Positions 12,111 through 23,903 of a stretch of DNA of 64,000 nucleotides are shown one piece after another. Below the pieces are notes generated by a model. It saw nothing but the letters and a program-made list of their open reading frames with translations, made no database searches and was not told where the DNA came from. Source of the stretch: Carnegiea gigantea (Eukaryota; Streptophyta; Magnoliopsida; Caryophyllales; Cactaceae). The stretch's first letter is position 1, and every line of letters starts with the position of its first letter. The stretch is taken from contig JAKOGI010000107.1 in NCBI GenBank assembly GCA_029747015.1, positions 228,106-292,105 of the forward strand, written 5' to 3'. The translations under genes were made by a program, and so were the position numbers.

Positions 12111-13600
12111 AATCACATTGACCATTGTGTCACATTATTCCACCAATTTTTCTCAGGCATTTGATAAGTTTAGGAGAACACTTACTGTTACTCCTGGATT
12201 CATGCTGGGGTTCTCCTACTTACATTCATCTGAGTTGCATGCTCAAGTGTTGGATAAGCTCCTATGAGCTTTGACGCCATCTGAATTGGTCGCTTGGATC
12301 TTGAGATGAGGAAGAATGACTGATACTCCTTCAAACTCCACTAGCACCATCTTCAAGAGGTGGTAGTTTAGGTGCACCCAACATCTAACCTGGTAAATTT
12401 GTTCTTTCTTTGCTCTTTCTTTATTTTTGTTTTGTATAAATTTCTTTTCTTTTACCACTTTGTCTCTAATTTTTGTATTTTTAGTATTGTCAGTTTGTTT
12501 TAGGTGCGCATGTATTTTGTTAGTGTAGTGCTCCTTTTCTCCCATTGAAGACATTGTGAGATATACTAGGAATAGAGGAAGAGAAGCCATGCCTCAAACT
12601 CTTAAAAAAAAAAAAAAAAAAAACAGAGAGAGAGATTTTTTTCAAAAAAAAGAAAAAAATATTTATTTAGCAGTTTAGAGGAGTTTTGCACTATTTTGAT
12701 TGGCTTAGATACCTTGTACCTTGGCTATTAGCTCGTATGTTAGTATGATGTGCATTATAGATCATTATGCTCAATGTGTCGTTCTATACCCAAATCTAAC
12801 CTTGACAATCCATTAGAGCTTCGCAATCCACCCCTTATTTATACTTCATCATTATCTTAGGGTCTTAATCTTTCATGATCTACTGTCCCACTTGTCTTTG
12901 TGCATAGTTACTTGTGAAAAATAATAAACCAAAAAATCAAATAATCAAAGGGGGGGAAAAAAAAGAGTTCACAATAGTCATAGAGTTGAAAATGATAAGA
13001 ATCCTTTATAGCATGCGCTATTGGGTGTTACCATTTGAGGTAATATTGCTACTCAAAAAGCTTGCTTCTTAAGTTAATAAGTTAATAACTTAGTTTACGT
13101 CAGTCAAATGAGGTCAGATTCTGGTAAGCCTAACTCCAAGGATGATGGTACACTTGCACACCGAGCACTACAATAAATCACAACTTTGATGTATTGTGGG
13201 GTGAAAAGTCGATGATTCGATTTCATTAGTGTGCACCAACAGTCTCGATTTGTATATTATGCTTGCGTATAGACTAATCCTTGAGTTACAAGGGGCAAAG
13301 TTGGCCTAATTGTGTACGGGTGTTCCCCAATTTGTATATATTTATGTTTCATTTGTAAACTCAAAAAGATTTTTATATTTTTCTCTCTCTTTTTCTTTGT
13401 CCCCTTTTTTATAAATTTTATAGATATATCTTTCGCAAATTCTTACAAGACCTCACTCCCCAGTTGGGGGAAGTAAGGGGTTTGAACAGCTTGCTACACA
13501 TGCTAAATACAATCGTGATTCCTATGAAAATGAGTTAGGTCCTTAGGTTAGCTTTCTTTGTTTTGCTCAAGGATTAGCAGAACTTAGATGTGGGCGTATT
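12111..13600 (+). other. internal non-coding region of copy A
   Basis: This lies between the gag-like region and the 3' LTR. It is AT-rich with poly(A) near 12603-12623. The bases just before the 3' LTR (AGATGTGGGCGTATT) look like a weakened polypurine tract. No polymerase domain is seen. Confidence 0.55.
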
Positions 13601-14832
13601 TGTTCAATCCCAAAATATCATAACTATACCCTCATTTATCTAACTTTTGCCCATAACAAATTCTAATTTCTAAGATTTTTATTTAGTTTATTGTTTGTTT
13701 TGTAGGAAAGAATATTGATCCCATAGTTGGTACGAATTGAGTTCAAAACAGTGAAAATCGAGTGGAGATTTAAGGAAATAGGGCAAAACATGGCCTACCG
13801 TGCCATTATGCACGTCCATGCCAGCAAGCAAAAGTTAAAAAGAACGGCACTAAGTACCATGCTATTTGGCACAGTCATGCTGAACCATGCAATCTTCAAG
13901 GAACCAATTTATGACCGGGACACGTGCTGTTTGGAATGGTCGTGCAACTTGTTAACCAACTTTTTGAGATTATTTTAAGCATGATTTTTGCAATTGTTTT
14001 AAGAGAGCTTTTTTGCTTGGGCCTTTTGGGTCCCAGTTAAGGTTTATATCAGCCACTTAAAACCCATTAGGAGGAGATTAGATTAGGTTAGTTTATGTAT
14101 ACTTTGTACAAGATTGTGAATTTTGTTATTCAAGGTTAAGTTTTTCTTCTCTCTCTCTGTCTCTCTCTCTCTCTCTCACACACACACACGCGTTAGCTTC
14201 ATGTTTTTTATTTTACTTGCTAGTTTAATTGCTATTGGGCTTGCTTTGTGTTTTGATATTTGATTGTAGTTAAATTTGTGATATGTGGTTGTGATTGGCC
14301 CTTTAGATGGCTAGTTGATCTTGCTTAAGCGTTAGCCTACTTTGCTTATGTTTAGATTTAGAGTTCCTCGCCCACCAGCCAAGTGTTTGATAAAATACTT
14401 GAAAGATTTTTCATCCTTGTTTTTGGGTAATTCACTTGATCTAAGGGTGAGGTTAATTGCCTAGTATGGGTAGGGAGGATAACTATTGTTTGGACACGAA
14501 AATAGTCAGAATTCTAACTAGATTGAGGGTTTTATTTCTGTGGCTTAATTGCACTGACCCCATCAAAATAGGTGGTTAGAACAATTAAACTAGTCTTTTA
14601 TCATTGAAGGAGGGCTTGGGTGAACTTTGGTGCTATAATCGATTATCTCTTGATGCTAGTATAACTTGGTAAATTGAGAGTTTGACTTAATTAGTTGGTT
14701 TATCTTAAGTTCAATCATAATTGAAGTCCTTTTCCTTTGTTTGCTTCAGTAATTTAGTTCCTATTTCTATCATCCTTTTGAATTGCCTAACTTGAGATGC
14801 TTTAGTTTACTTTGGTCCTTACAAACACATCT
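13601..14832 (+). repeat. 3' LTR of copy A, first part
   Basis: Starts TGTTCAATCCC and follows the 5' LTR base by base with scattered differences. It includes the (CT)n tract, here with an added (CA)n (14148-14190). Alignment with the 5' LTR breaks off after aaacacatct near 14832. Confidence 0.85.
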
Positions 14833-17800
14833 CCCTACTATAAGAAAAAGGTCACCCTTCTGCACTTACCTAAGCATACATAAGTGTGGCAATGGAAACA
14901 AGGCAATTAAGAGTCCAGAGTTGTCTCCATGTAAAATAAGAGTAGGTAAAATATACCCACTCTTGTAACAGTGGGAGCATCTTGTGAGAGTATACGCGCA
15001 CATATTAAGTGTGGCGATTATATCTCCTTAATAGAAAGTCTACTCCCACAGATATTAAGCATGGTGGCCCTTTTTTAAAAGTAAAACTTTTAATAGATAA
15101 GTTGGGTACACTAGGGTGCAATTTAATTTGCTAAAAAAGAAAAAAAATTAAAAAGAAAATTTTCCTTTTTATAGTTGAAGTTTCATCGGTAAACCACTCA
15201 TAACTTTCATTTCATTTCTTCAATTCACTCACTCATTAGACATTCAAACCCATTCATTAGGGCTTCTGGACATCTCCATAGAGAACCTTCATCGGTCAAT
15301 TTGTTTTGGGATGCAATTGTTCTGATGCATAGCTAAATCTTTGCAATTGAATGCTTCATCGATTCTTAAAGGTATTATCTCTTCCCCCCCCCCTAAAACT
15401 CCAACTTGTTTGATCTGCTCATTCTATTTTTTTGTTCTTCTTTCAGTTTCCAAGCATATGGTGAAAAATAAGTAGATTGGAGTTTGCATTATTTGTAAAT
15501 TTTGGTTTTTGATAGTTCTCATATCTCTACAACGATGGTGGAATTATGATTTTCACTACTTATTCGATGAAATGCCTGAGCCTATGTTTGCTTGATTTTC
15601 AAACCAATGGCCGATGTTTCTTAATTTCTTCAATTGTTATAGGAGCCATACATGATGCACATTGTCAATGAGTATGGCATGAAGGAAAGGCTTAAGTTGT
15701 GGGAATTAGTGGTTATGATGTTTCAAAGATAAGTATTTTGCTTCAACGTTATTGTATTTGCAATGATTGTGAACTATGAAGGTGAAAGATTTGCTATGAT
15801 GTCGGGAACAAGCATGATAGCTACTCACATTTTAGGACTTGTGGCTCTAATCAAGAGGAAATTCCCCATATTCAGTCCAACATCTATTGCATTCCCTTTC
15901 AACAATAGCTTTACGTCATGACAAGGAAGGCGGGCTAATAATGGCCCCATGTGCTTATTCCAAGCTAGATGTGAACTAGTCTCCTGCAACTCTATTTGAT
16001 ATGGGTAGTGGATTTCTGAATGGAAATGCATCCCTAGACCTAAGACTAGTTTTTTATTCACGTAAGTCCCACTCTTGTGTTACGTAAATAATGGCATTTC
16101 AATGGTAGTTGGGTTTTGAAGGCTGTTTGTTTATCTATATATTTTTAACAGTAAGTAAGAAGTGATTACATAGGGGCAACAGTCACTTGGGTTTAAGCTA
16201 TTTACAAGTGACCTAAGACTTAACGTATTAACTTGTGAGAAGTGGGCACATCATCACTGTACTACTGTTACTTTGAATGTGAATTTTCCAACATAAAACC
16301 TGGTTGCCTCAACATAACTGCATTTCAATAGATGTTTTGATATTTCCTTTTCAAGATATAACACTAAATCATTAGGAAGATATTTTTTATTAAAAAAAAA
16401 TATTTCATCTTTTTGAAATATCTATGGTACCTATGCTTTTGGGATACAATGTAGGAGCTGGCTCAAAAACAAAGGGAGATAAAAAAGAGAAAGTAATATT
16501 TGAATTTTTCTTAATAATATGATCTTCTTATATCGTGAAAGCTTAGTTTTGATATGAATTCTACTTATATTTTTCTAAATTCATTATTGTAAGTGCCGTG
16601 GAAGGCATTGCTATAACTTTCTCCTGAGGGCAAGTACCCCTTTTGTCCCCCTTGATCTTCGACAATACTATGTAGTTTTTCTAAGTTCATTGCTGTATGT
16701 GTCTTGGAAGGCATTGGTAAACCTTTCTCCTGAGGGCAAGTACCCTTTTTATCCCCCTTGACCTTGCACAGTTCAGTATGGTAGCTTAGTTTTGACACGG
16801 ATTCTCTACTCTGTCACATTAGCCTTGCCACTTTCTTCAATGTTTTGCTAATTCTTATTTCACTTGTTGCAATCCTACAGCAAATTTGAAGATTTATAGA
16901 AAAAGGATTTATGATTCAAATTCTACAATTTAAGCTGATGACAAGGTAAATATCTCCTGTCTTCCCTATGTTTCGTGCATTTTCTTTCTTGAATTTCTAC
17001 TCTGTTGGCTATTTTTGCTTTCATGAACTTAGCATTGACTCTTACAAGCACAGATGCAATCCTATAAGCTTATTTCATAACTTAATTTGTTGTTATTTGC
17101 CTATTGTTAATCATGCATAGTCACAGTAACTTGTTTATGAAAATTAAATGGATGGAACCAGACGTTTAGGACTCATTATTCAGCTTAAGGTTAGATTATA
17201 AGGGCAACAACAAGTGGATTAGGTCTTCTAGATGATCGTCCCTTTTTATGAAGATCGAAAGAACGTTAATAGAATTCAAATATATTTATGCCATTTCGAA
17301 ATTATCTTTGAAGAACTTAGACAAAAAATAATTTGTAACTTGATTAAAAGTATATCTAAGGATTTTTTTGTATTTTACCTTGTAAGTAATGAATAGTGGT
17401 TTGAATGAAAAGTGATTCAATATATTTATATCTTTTTTTTTGGGTCAAAAAGTAGTATTCATACTTCTGCAAGTAATTGTTACAATTATCCAACCACAAG
17501 CAAATTATGATTATGTGACTGTAGAAAAGAAAATTCTAATTATTTGCGGTGAAATAATTCATTTTAATTTAGGAAGTAACGACAACTATAAGCATGGAGC
17601 AGAAAATTCCTTTCCTTTTGCATGCAATCCCCCAACTCCTACGAGTGTGGAAAGGATACTTATTTTACAATGCATAATATGCGAGGGGAGCCCTTCACAC
17701 ATATAAGCACGCAAGTGGCTGCTGCAACCACACATATAAGTGTGGACGGGTGATCTACTACCTCGCTTAATAACCGTGGCAAAAATTTCCCTACTGTTTC

Positions 17801-17851
17801 CCTACCCATGCTTAGCCTATGCGTGGTGAAGGCTTCTACCTTCACCTATAG
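14833..17851. mobile_element. CACTA-like non-autonomous DNA transposon inside the 3' LTR
   Basis: About 3.0 kb separates two LTR segments that are contiguous in the 5' LTR. The left end reads CTACTATAAGAAAAAGG, close to the CACTACAAGAAAA terminus of CACTA elements. The right end read inward is CCTATAGGTGAAGG, a weaker match. Subterminal zones at both ends repeat taagtgtggc-like motifs in several versions (14880-15065 and 17700-17785), as expected of transposase-binding arrays. A 106-bp tandem duplication lies inside. No transposase was recognised, and a clear 3-bp target duplication was not resolved. Confidence 0.5.
16571..16782. repeat. 106-bp tandem duplication
   Basis: Two units, 16571-16676 and 16677-16782, share ttggaaggcattg-like sequence and ctcctgagggcaagtaccc with scattered changes. 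It lies inside the CACTA-like insertion. Confidence 0.8.
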
Positions 17852-17927
17852 GCTTGTGAATATGTCCCATAGTTGTTGGTTACTAGTCATAGCTATAGTA
17901 TGCACTTGCGGTATTTTTAACTCATCA
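17852..17927 (+). repeat. 3' LTR of copy A, final part
   Basis: Resumes the LTR alignment at gcttgtgaat and ends ACTCATCA, exactly as the 5' LTR does at 10947. Confidence 0.8.
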
Positions 17928-17932
17928 AGTTA

Positions 17933-19840
17933 CTATTTATGCAGGCAGCAAAGGAAAGATGGTGACATTAATCGATCAAGAGAATTCTTTAAGGAATTAA
18001 AGAGAAAATAGGCAAGGAATTTTAGTGCAAAAAAGAGAAGTCTTCTATAAAGTAATTCACAGAAGTATGCAACCGCTTTCAAATGAGAAAGAACACCTAA
18101 GAAAGGTGAATGGACGAAAGAAGTTATAGTTCCTAAAAAAGGCACAAGTCAGAAAGGCCAAATATGAAACCCATTGTGAGAATTCAATAAAAAAAACAAT
18201 TATCAACACAAGCATGTGGAGCAATCAAGTCTTGCAATGTTTATTCATGTTACAGTTGCTAGTCACTCATTTCGAAGGAGGAGCAATATGAACCAATTGA
18301 AGCAAAACAATCAAGAGAAGGAATAATGAACATGCTTTCAAAAGCAAATGATGTACTTCTATTGTCTGTGCCTTCTAAGTAAAGTTGCATGCTTGAATGA
18401 AATGATGATTTGAAATGAATGTGATGCATGTTTTAAAGGGATCCTATTGAAGCAACGTGAAAAGGATATGGGGTCCCTAGAGGGATACGTCCACTTAAGG
18501 AAATGAAGGGCCTAGGAGTGTATACCTCCAAGCATTGAAAAATAAAGTTTTGATGAGCTCATTATGAAAGAGGATCCCATCTAAATGAACACTATGTTAA
18601 GAAAGAAAGTTTATGAAAGTATAAAGAATGCTTTCGTGAAAGTTTGAAAGAAAATGAATTTAAAATTGTTGTGCAAAACTCACTGGTCTTGAAAATAATA
18701 GTTTATAGTATAGAGATAGGTGTACTGGGTTTCGACTCATTCTTTGAAAATATTTTGTACTTTTGGTTTTAGGTAATGAAGTCTCAAAGCACGCTGGTAA
18801 AAGGAAAAGAAAGGAAAGAGTAAATACTGGCATCAAGAGTGTGATTCCTAGCTAACAAACATAAGAGTATTCATATAGTCTAATTAGCTCTTGGTTGTTC
18901 ACTAAACTAGACCCTAGGATATGTTTGCTCAATGTTTGATATCGAACATATGACGTAATTTCCTAGTAAAATGCATTTCATAAATGATGTAATAAAACTC
19001 AAGCTCATAAGCAAGGTTCTGTATAGTGCATGATGTTTATCAAGCTTCTCTTCAAGATGAATACACCTTAATGGTTTTGAAGAAAGTGAGCATTTATATC
19101 AAGCGCTCTAAAATGCTGAGTTTTGCACAAGGTGGCTTTACTTGAGGTAAAGTTTAACCTCAAAAGTTGTTGGATAAAGAAAAAAAAATTCGTAGTTTTA
19201 AGAGTCTTGTGCCTTTCGAGGGGCGGCAGTAATGCCCCTACCAAAAGTTCATTTCCATTGCATGCCTTTATGAGAAGAATATTTGTCTAAATTTTATGTT
19301 TAATAGTCAGGGCGTTGCACCTTTTTAATTCAGTGCAATGCTAAATTACTGTAAATTTTGTTTTAGCAACTGCAAGAGTGGCAATTCCCAGAGATTGAGC
19401 TACCAATGTTTAAATTAGAGATTGGAGAAATGAATGGTTGGATAGAAAATGTGAGAATGTAGGATATTTGATCGTGATCTGTGTAGGCTTGTAATCTTCC
19501 ACTTATTGGTGGGGATCGAATGTCTCGTCATTCCGATAGGAAGCTTTTTGATGGGCCTATTTGAGCTAGACATTTTTCTAAGAATTTCGTAAGTTGGGTC
19601 TATATTGTTAGAGTTGTCGATTACCTTACCCAACATAAATTCAATCTTAATGTTAAAGGAACTAGGAACATTGAAATGTGCAATATTTGATTGGTTGCTA
19701 AGAGCATCGACAACATCTAATAAGCAAGAGACTATTCTATTATGGGATGGGGAGCAAAGAAAAATTTGTTATTGCGACAGTCGATCAATTGATCCTTGGA
19801 GTATAGAGTGTCTATTTAAATGTCAATTGCAATGTTTTTT
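17933..19840. other. non-coding, probably decayed repeat DNA
   Basis: No recognisable protein is seen. Sequence around 18430-18545 and 19190-19260 has the composition of an old LTR, but no pair of ends could be found. Confidence 0.35.
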
Positions 19841-20790
19841 AATTATATTGTATTTGGTGACAACGTATGAATTGGGATGAAAATTAATCACCTCATTGTG
19901 GATTACGGGTGTTCATCGGTCCAAATCGGACTAGACCGGACCAATTTGGACCGAGGACCGAACAAGGGAGAAGCTATAGACCGTAGACCGAATCAAATAA
20001 GTCATGGACCGGACCAAAAGAAATGGACCGGACCGGACCGAATTATCATGGTAGCAAAATTGAGAATTTGGATGATATCAAAAGAAGATATTTTTACGAC
20101 ATGAACATCTTACATTTGTTTCGATATGAACTATTTCAACATATTTCAACTATGAAAAAAAAAATTTCAATATTCTTGAACATATGAGTAATTAGAAGTT
20201 GCAAAAAAAATTGAAATTGAACAAGTAAAAAGCTGGTTTTCTAATTTTTTTTTATTCAGTCTTCGATCTGCACTGGTGGGCCAGGGGACCGGATCGGACC
20301 GGACGAAGACCGAATAAAAAAAATTTGTGGATCATGGACCAGACTGAATGAATTCGTTCTGGTCCGGTCCGGTCCGATCCAAGCTGATCTTCGATCCGAA
20401 TCAGGTTTGGACCAAATAATGAACAGCCGTATTGTGGATACTGTAAGGTTAAACAATTAGGACATGCAAGAGTTTTACATGATGCAGTGTCACTTGAGTA
20501 AGTTGCACCATGGATTTAGGAGGGTAGTTTAATTGGGCCCCTCGTCACCTACTTAATCAAAGTGTTTTGCATCTCCATTTTATTTGAACAACTTATTTTA
20601 GTTGTTAATCTGTCCATTCACTTTGACAAAGCGTTTCTTTTTCTTCCATCGGTTATCACTCCACCATTCAAGTAGTGGTGTTAAGTTTCTAGCAACCTTG
20701 TTCTATTTCTTCCTCTCCTAGCAATAGTTTCGACTCTACCTCCTCCCCACAATGACAAATATAGGGAGAGGGGACCATATATCTCAAGGA
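19841..20790. repeat. Segmental duplication, copy 1 (contains a hAT-like element)
   Basis: Sequence from aattatattgtatttggtgac to ccatatatctcaagga is repeated immediately downstream (20791-21044, continuing at 22427-22575). Shared landmarks include catgatgcagtgtc, taattgggcccctc and atcactccaccatt. Confidence 0.8.
19904..20431. mobile_element. 528-bp hAT-like foldback element with perfect 8-bp target duplication
   Basis: The left end is TACGGGTGTTCAT. The reverse complement of the right end is TACGGCTGTTCAT (one mismatch). The flanks are TTGTGGAT at 19896-19903 and TTGTGGAT at 20432-20439, a perfect 8-bp duplication of the hAT type. The tandem copy of this locus lacks the element and holds the single site TTGTTGAT at 20842-20849. 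Both arms are rich in ggaccg/cggtcc motifs (for example 19925-20040 and 20285-20385) that can pair with each other. There is no transposase. Confidence 0.85.
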
Positions 20791-21044
20791 ATTATACTAG
20801 ATTTGGTGACATTGTATGAATTGAAATGAAAATTATTCCTCTTGTTGATTCTCTAAGCCAAACTATAGGACATAGAAGACCTTTACATGATGCAGTGTCG
20901 GCTGAGTAAGTATGCACTTAAATTTGGAAGGGTAAGTTAATTGGGCCCCTCCTCACCTAATTAATCCAAGTGCCTTGTATGTCCATTTTATTGGGTGACT
21001 TGTGTGTGTTGTTAATGCATGGTGTTTCTTTTTCTTTCATCTGT
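20791..21044. repeat. Segmental duplication, copy 2 (first part)
   Basis: Repeats 19841 onward and lacks the hAT-like element. It breaks off after ttctttcatctgt near 21044, and the remainder is found at 22427-22575. Confidence 0.75.
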
Positions 21045-21112
21045 ACTCTCTCAGAAAATAGGATTGGATAATGATGATAGGAATAGATACGAATTTTTGA
21101 GAGCTACATATT

Positions 21113-21549
21113 TAGGCCGTGTTCGGCAACAACGTTTTGGGTTGCGTTTAGTATTTTGATTATGTCAATATACTAATTAGTTAATTTCTAGTGTTTGGTA
21201 AACTAGTGTTTTGATTAGTATTTCAAGTAGCGTTTATTGTTTTAAACAGCGATTTTGAAAAGTTAATAGTATTGATGTTTGACATTTAAAAATAGCGTTT
21301 CATATTTTTTAGCAAAACAAATCCTTTAAAAATTTTATCTTTGGAAATCATCTATATCTTTTTATGTCCATTTACATTAATCAGCTAGCTTAATGGCTAA
21401 ATTTACCGAACTTATTAGTTTCAAATGCTAATCTAAACAGTTATCTACTAACAGCTAAATTAAAAATGATATCCACTATTTGAACCACTATCGACTACCT
21501 GAACCGCTATCTGCTACCTAAACAGCTAATTTTACCGAATAGGGCCTTA
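21113..21549. mobile_element. MITE, family shared with MTHFR intron 2
   Basis: The left end is TAGGCCGTGTTCGGCAACAA. The right end read inward is TAAGGCCCTATTCGGTAA. The interior has agcg/ctaat-type motifs, and a second copy of the family lies at 44712-45118 (shared ttagtgtttggtaaactagtg-like sequence). The terminal motif suggests hAT, but the flanking duplication is not clear. Confidence 0.65.
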
Positions 21550-22019
21550 ATCACTACATGAACTTATTTCAAACAAGGTTGGAAATATTTTTTTTGAAGT
21601 TTTGAAGTTTGGGAGGAATACCTCAGTTGTTGGGAGGCAGAAGTGCGGGATTATTTTCACCTCAAGAAGTCCCAAGATTTACTTTCATCCCATATTTAGT
21701 TTGATGCAATTCATTCTAGATAAGCCTACATATAGCCAAAAAGAGTAATGCATTTATCTTCATTAATGGTACAAACTTTGCCACTTAAATATTATACTAG
21801 ATTTTAAACACGTGTGTTGCACGGGTTGTTTTAAAATGTTACTTCAATTATGATTATTTTTCAAATTTTATAATTAATTTGATAATCAATATTTATTAAT
21901 GTTTAGTGATCCCAAATGTCTTCTTATCTATCACATATTAGAATTATTTAATTTCCTTCTCTCATTATACATACTTCTTTAAATAAACTTTTTATTGTGC
22001 TTTTAATTTTATAATTAAT

Positions 22020-22175
22020 TTGATATAATGTATATTATACACCATGGGGATATGTACTTTCACCTACTAAGTATACATATTTTTTTAAAGTGTATTTGTC
22101 ATATGGACAAATTTTAATATATGCCGTTGATGTGACTTATCGGAATATGTGCTCCTACGAGTATAATATAGGCTT
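22020..22175. repeat. diverged dispersed repeat (partner at 28258-28410)
   Basis: The order of tgtatatt..acac, tatgtac, tgtatttgtcatat, tttttaatat and gctcctacgag-like blocks matches 28258-28410. This suggests two old copies of a small element. Confidence 0.4.
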
Positions 22176-22426
22176 TGTTAATTTGATGAATAGTGTTTAT
22201 TAATGCTTAGTGATAATATTAAGATATCTGAATTATTTAATTTCTTCACTTTTTAAATGCAACATTAAATATATTTTTTATTGTGATATTAATAATATAT
22301 TTTCTAATTAAAATAAAATATTAATTAAGGTATTAATTATTAGTGAGATCCGTGTCTTTATCATAGCATTCACACTCACTTTTAAATATATGTGTGTGTG
22401 AGAGAGAGTGTTTGTGTAATTTCAAT

Positions 22427-22575
22427 TCGATTACTATCACTCCACCATTCCAGTAGTGGCGTTAAGTTTCCAGTGGCATTGTCCTATTTATTCCTTTCCT
22501 AGCCCTAGTTCTGACTCTGACCCTCCTCAACACAACAAATACAGGAGGGGGAGGGGGCAGATATCTCAAGGACTT
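22427..22575. repeat. Segmental duplication, copy 2 (second part)
   Basis: Matches 20650-20790 of copy 1: atcactccaccattc..agtagtgg, ttaagtttc, and agatatctcaagga at the end. Confidence 0.75.
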
Positions 22576-23359
22576 TTGATGTTGGCTCGTGGAATTGGAT
22601 GTTGAGTCATGGAATTAACGCCACCTTTCTAAATCTAAACTAGACATAGATTTGATATTTTACTATCTCAACTTTGTAATGTGTATTCCCCCCCCCCCCC
22701 CAAAAAAAAAAAAAAAAGCCGGCTAATGGATACTCTATACATGCACGTATGTTTTGCTAGAGGCTAGCTTACTCTACAGTATTTATTTTTTAAAAAAAAA
22801 AAAGCAAAAGTAAAATGCAACAATTTTACAGGTAATGTTGAAGTTCTGTAACGTAATTTATTGATAGAGTGGAGCTATCATTTGTTAGTAAAAGTGACTA
22901 TCTTAATGTAGGAAATTTATCTGTCATCAATTATTATCAACCTATAAAAACTTGCATAACTCTCAACACAAATTATTTTATTTACAAAATCCACATCTGA
23001 CCCTGCGTGAATGCAGGATGCTTGTGCATCGGGCTGCCCACATCTGAAATTTTAATGAAAATAAGAGTCAAATTATTCAAACTCATCTATATTAATATCA
23101 AAATCTTTAATCGTTACTATTGTAGAAATTCTACTAATACTAATCTATCTATTCCAGTATACCGACACACTAATATAGACGCAACCCTAAAAAGGGTACA
23201 AAGTGAAGAAGTCATAATTGGTGGGGAGTTGGAGTGACTAGTGAATTTCTCGAGGGGAGGGAAACTGATCTTTGCCCAACCAGGCTAACACCACCATCAG
23301 ATGCTAACGTTCTACACGTCGTGTGCGACTTCTTTTATTGCTACTTGTCAATAGGCTCG
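22576..23359. other. non-coding sequence with homopolymer runs
   Basis: A C-run directly followed by an A-run lies at 22687-22716. A 76-codon open frame at 23007-23237 shows no recognisable feature and is not called as a gene. Confidence 0.5.
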
Positions 23360-23371
23360 ATACTGACTGGT

Positions 23372-23496
23372 GTTATCAATGAGATCTTAGCATAATGGTA
23401 AAGACTAAAGTATTTGATCTCTTAGGTCTCAGGTTTGATTTCCTTCCCCCATTGTATTGTATTGTCCAATATGGCTTCTAGGGATTAAAAAAAAAA
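23372..23496 (+). mobile_element. tRNA-derived SINE with target duplication
   Basis: A 125-bp unit ends in an A-tail. A box A-like sequence TTAGCATAATGGTAAAG (23389-23405) is followed at tRNA-like spacing by a box B-like sequence CAGGTTTGATTTCC (about 23430). The flanks are atactgactggt (23360-23371) and atactgactagt (23497-23508), a 12-bp duplication with one mismatch. This is the structure of a pol III-transcribed plant SINE. The family is not identified. Confidence 0.7.
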
Positions 23497-23508
23497 ATAC
23501 TGACTAGT

Positions 23509-23810
23509 ATTTGTGTACTTCTTAAATTTTTAATATTCCAGATTACGCATTCATTCTTCGTTCATTCATCATGTGCTTTAGTTGCAAACATTAAGCTCAA
23601 TCAATTTTAGGCTTTAACCCTCGGAAATAAAAATTCGGGATCTATTGAACATGTATTATATATTTCCTTAGGCTTAATGAAGATATCGACATTCAAATAT
23701 TTTTCATCTTAAAATTTAATAAATATGGTGAATAAAAGTTGAGTTATAGAACCATTTATATCTTGCAGCAGAGTTAATTGGAAATTTATGTACATTATTA
23801 TGAAATCATA

Positions 23811-23811
<1 letters not shown>
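23509..23811. other. non-coding sequence
   Basis: AT-rich spacer with no recognisable feature. Confidence 0.5.

Positions 23812-23898
<87 letters not shown>
23812..23898. repeat. (TA)n microsatellite, left flank of the Copia insertion
   Basis: Pure AT dinucleotide repeat that continues at 27664-27703 on the far side of the Copia element. The element therefore inserted into a TA tract, with TATAT on both sides. Confidence 0.95.

Positions 23899-23903
<5 letters not shown>

Larger units (their letters stand above)
9656..17927 (+). mobile_element. Non-autonomous Gypsy-like LTR element (copy A), interrupted in its 3' LTR
   Basis: A 5' LTR at 9656-10947 and a 3' LTR beginning at 13601 both start TGTTCA and share their sequence throughout. 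The 3' LTR is split by a 3-kb insertion and resumes at 17852-17927, ending ACTCATCA like the 5' LTR. The flanks are AGTGA (9651-9655) and AGTTA (17928-17932), a 5-bp target duplication with one mismatch. Between the LTRs are a decayed Athila-type primer site and a gag-like ORF. No protease, reverse transcriptase or integrase is seen, so it must have relied on enzymes from another element. Confidence 0.85.
21045..22426. other. insertion or unrelated segment splitting duplication copy 2
   Basis: About 1.4 kb with no counterpart in copy 1. It contains a MITE (21113-21549) and AT-rich sequence, including a segment related to 28258-28410. Terminal repeats for the whole segment were not found. Confidence 0.5.

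Noticed and set aside
23380..23450. Possible tRNA gene
   Set aside because: Box-like motifs are present, but the cloverleaf does not form and an A-tail with target duplication follows, so it is called a SINE.
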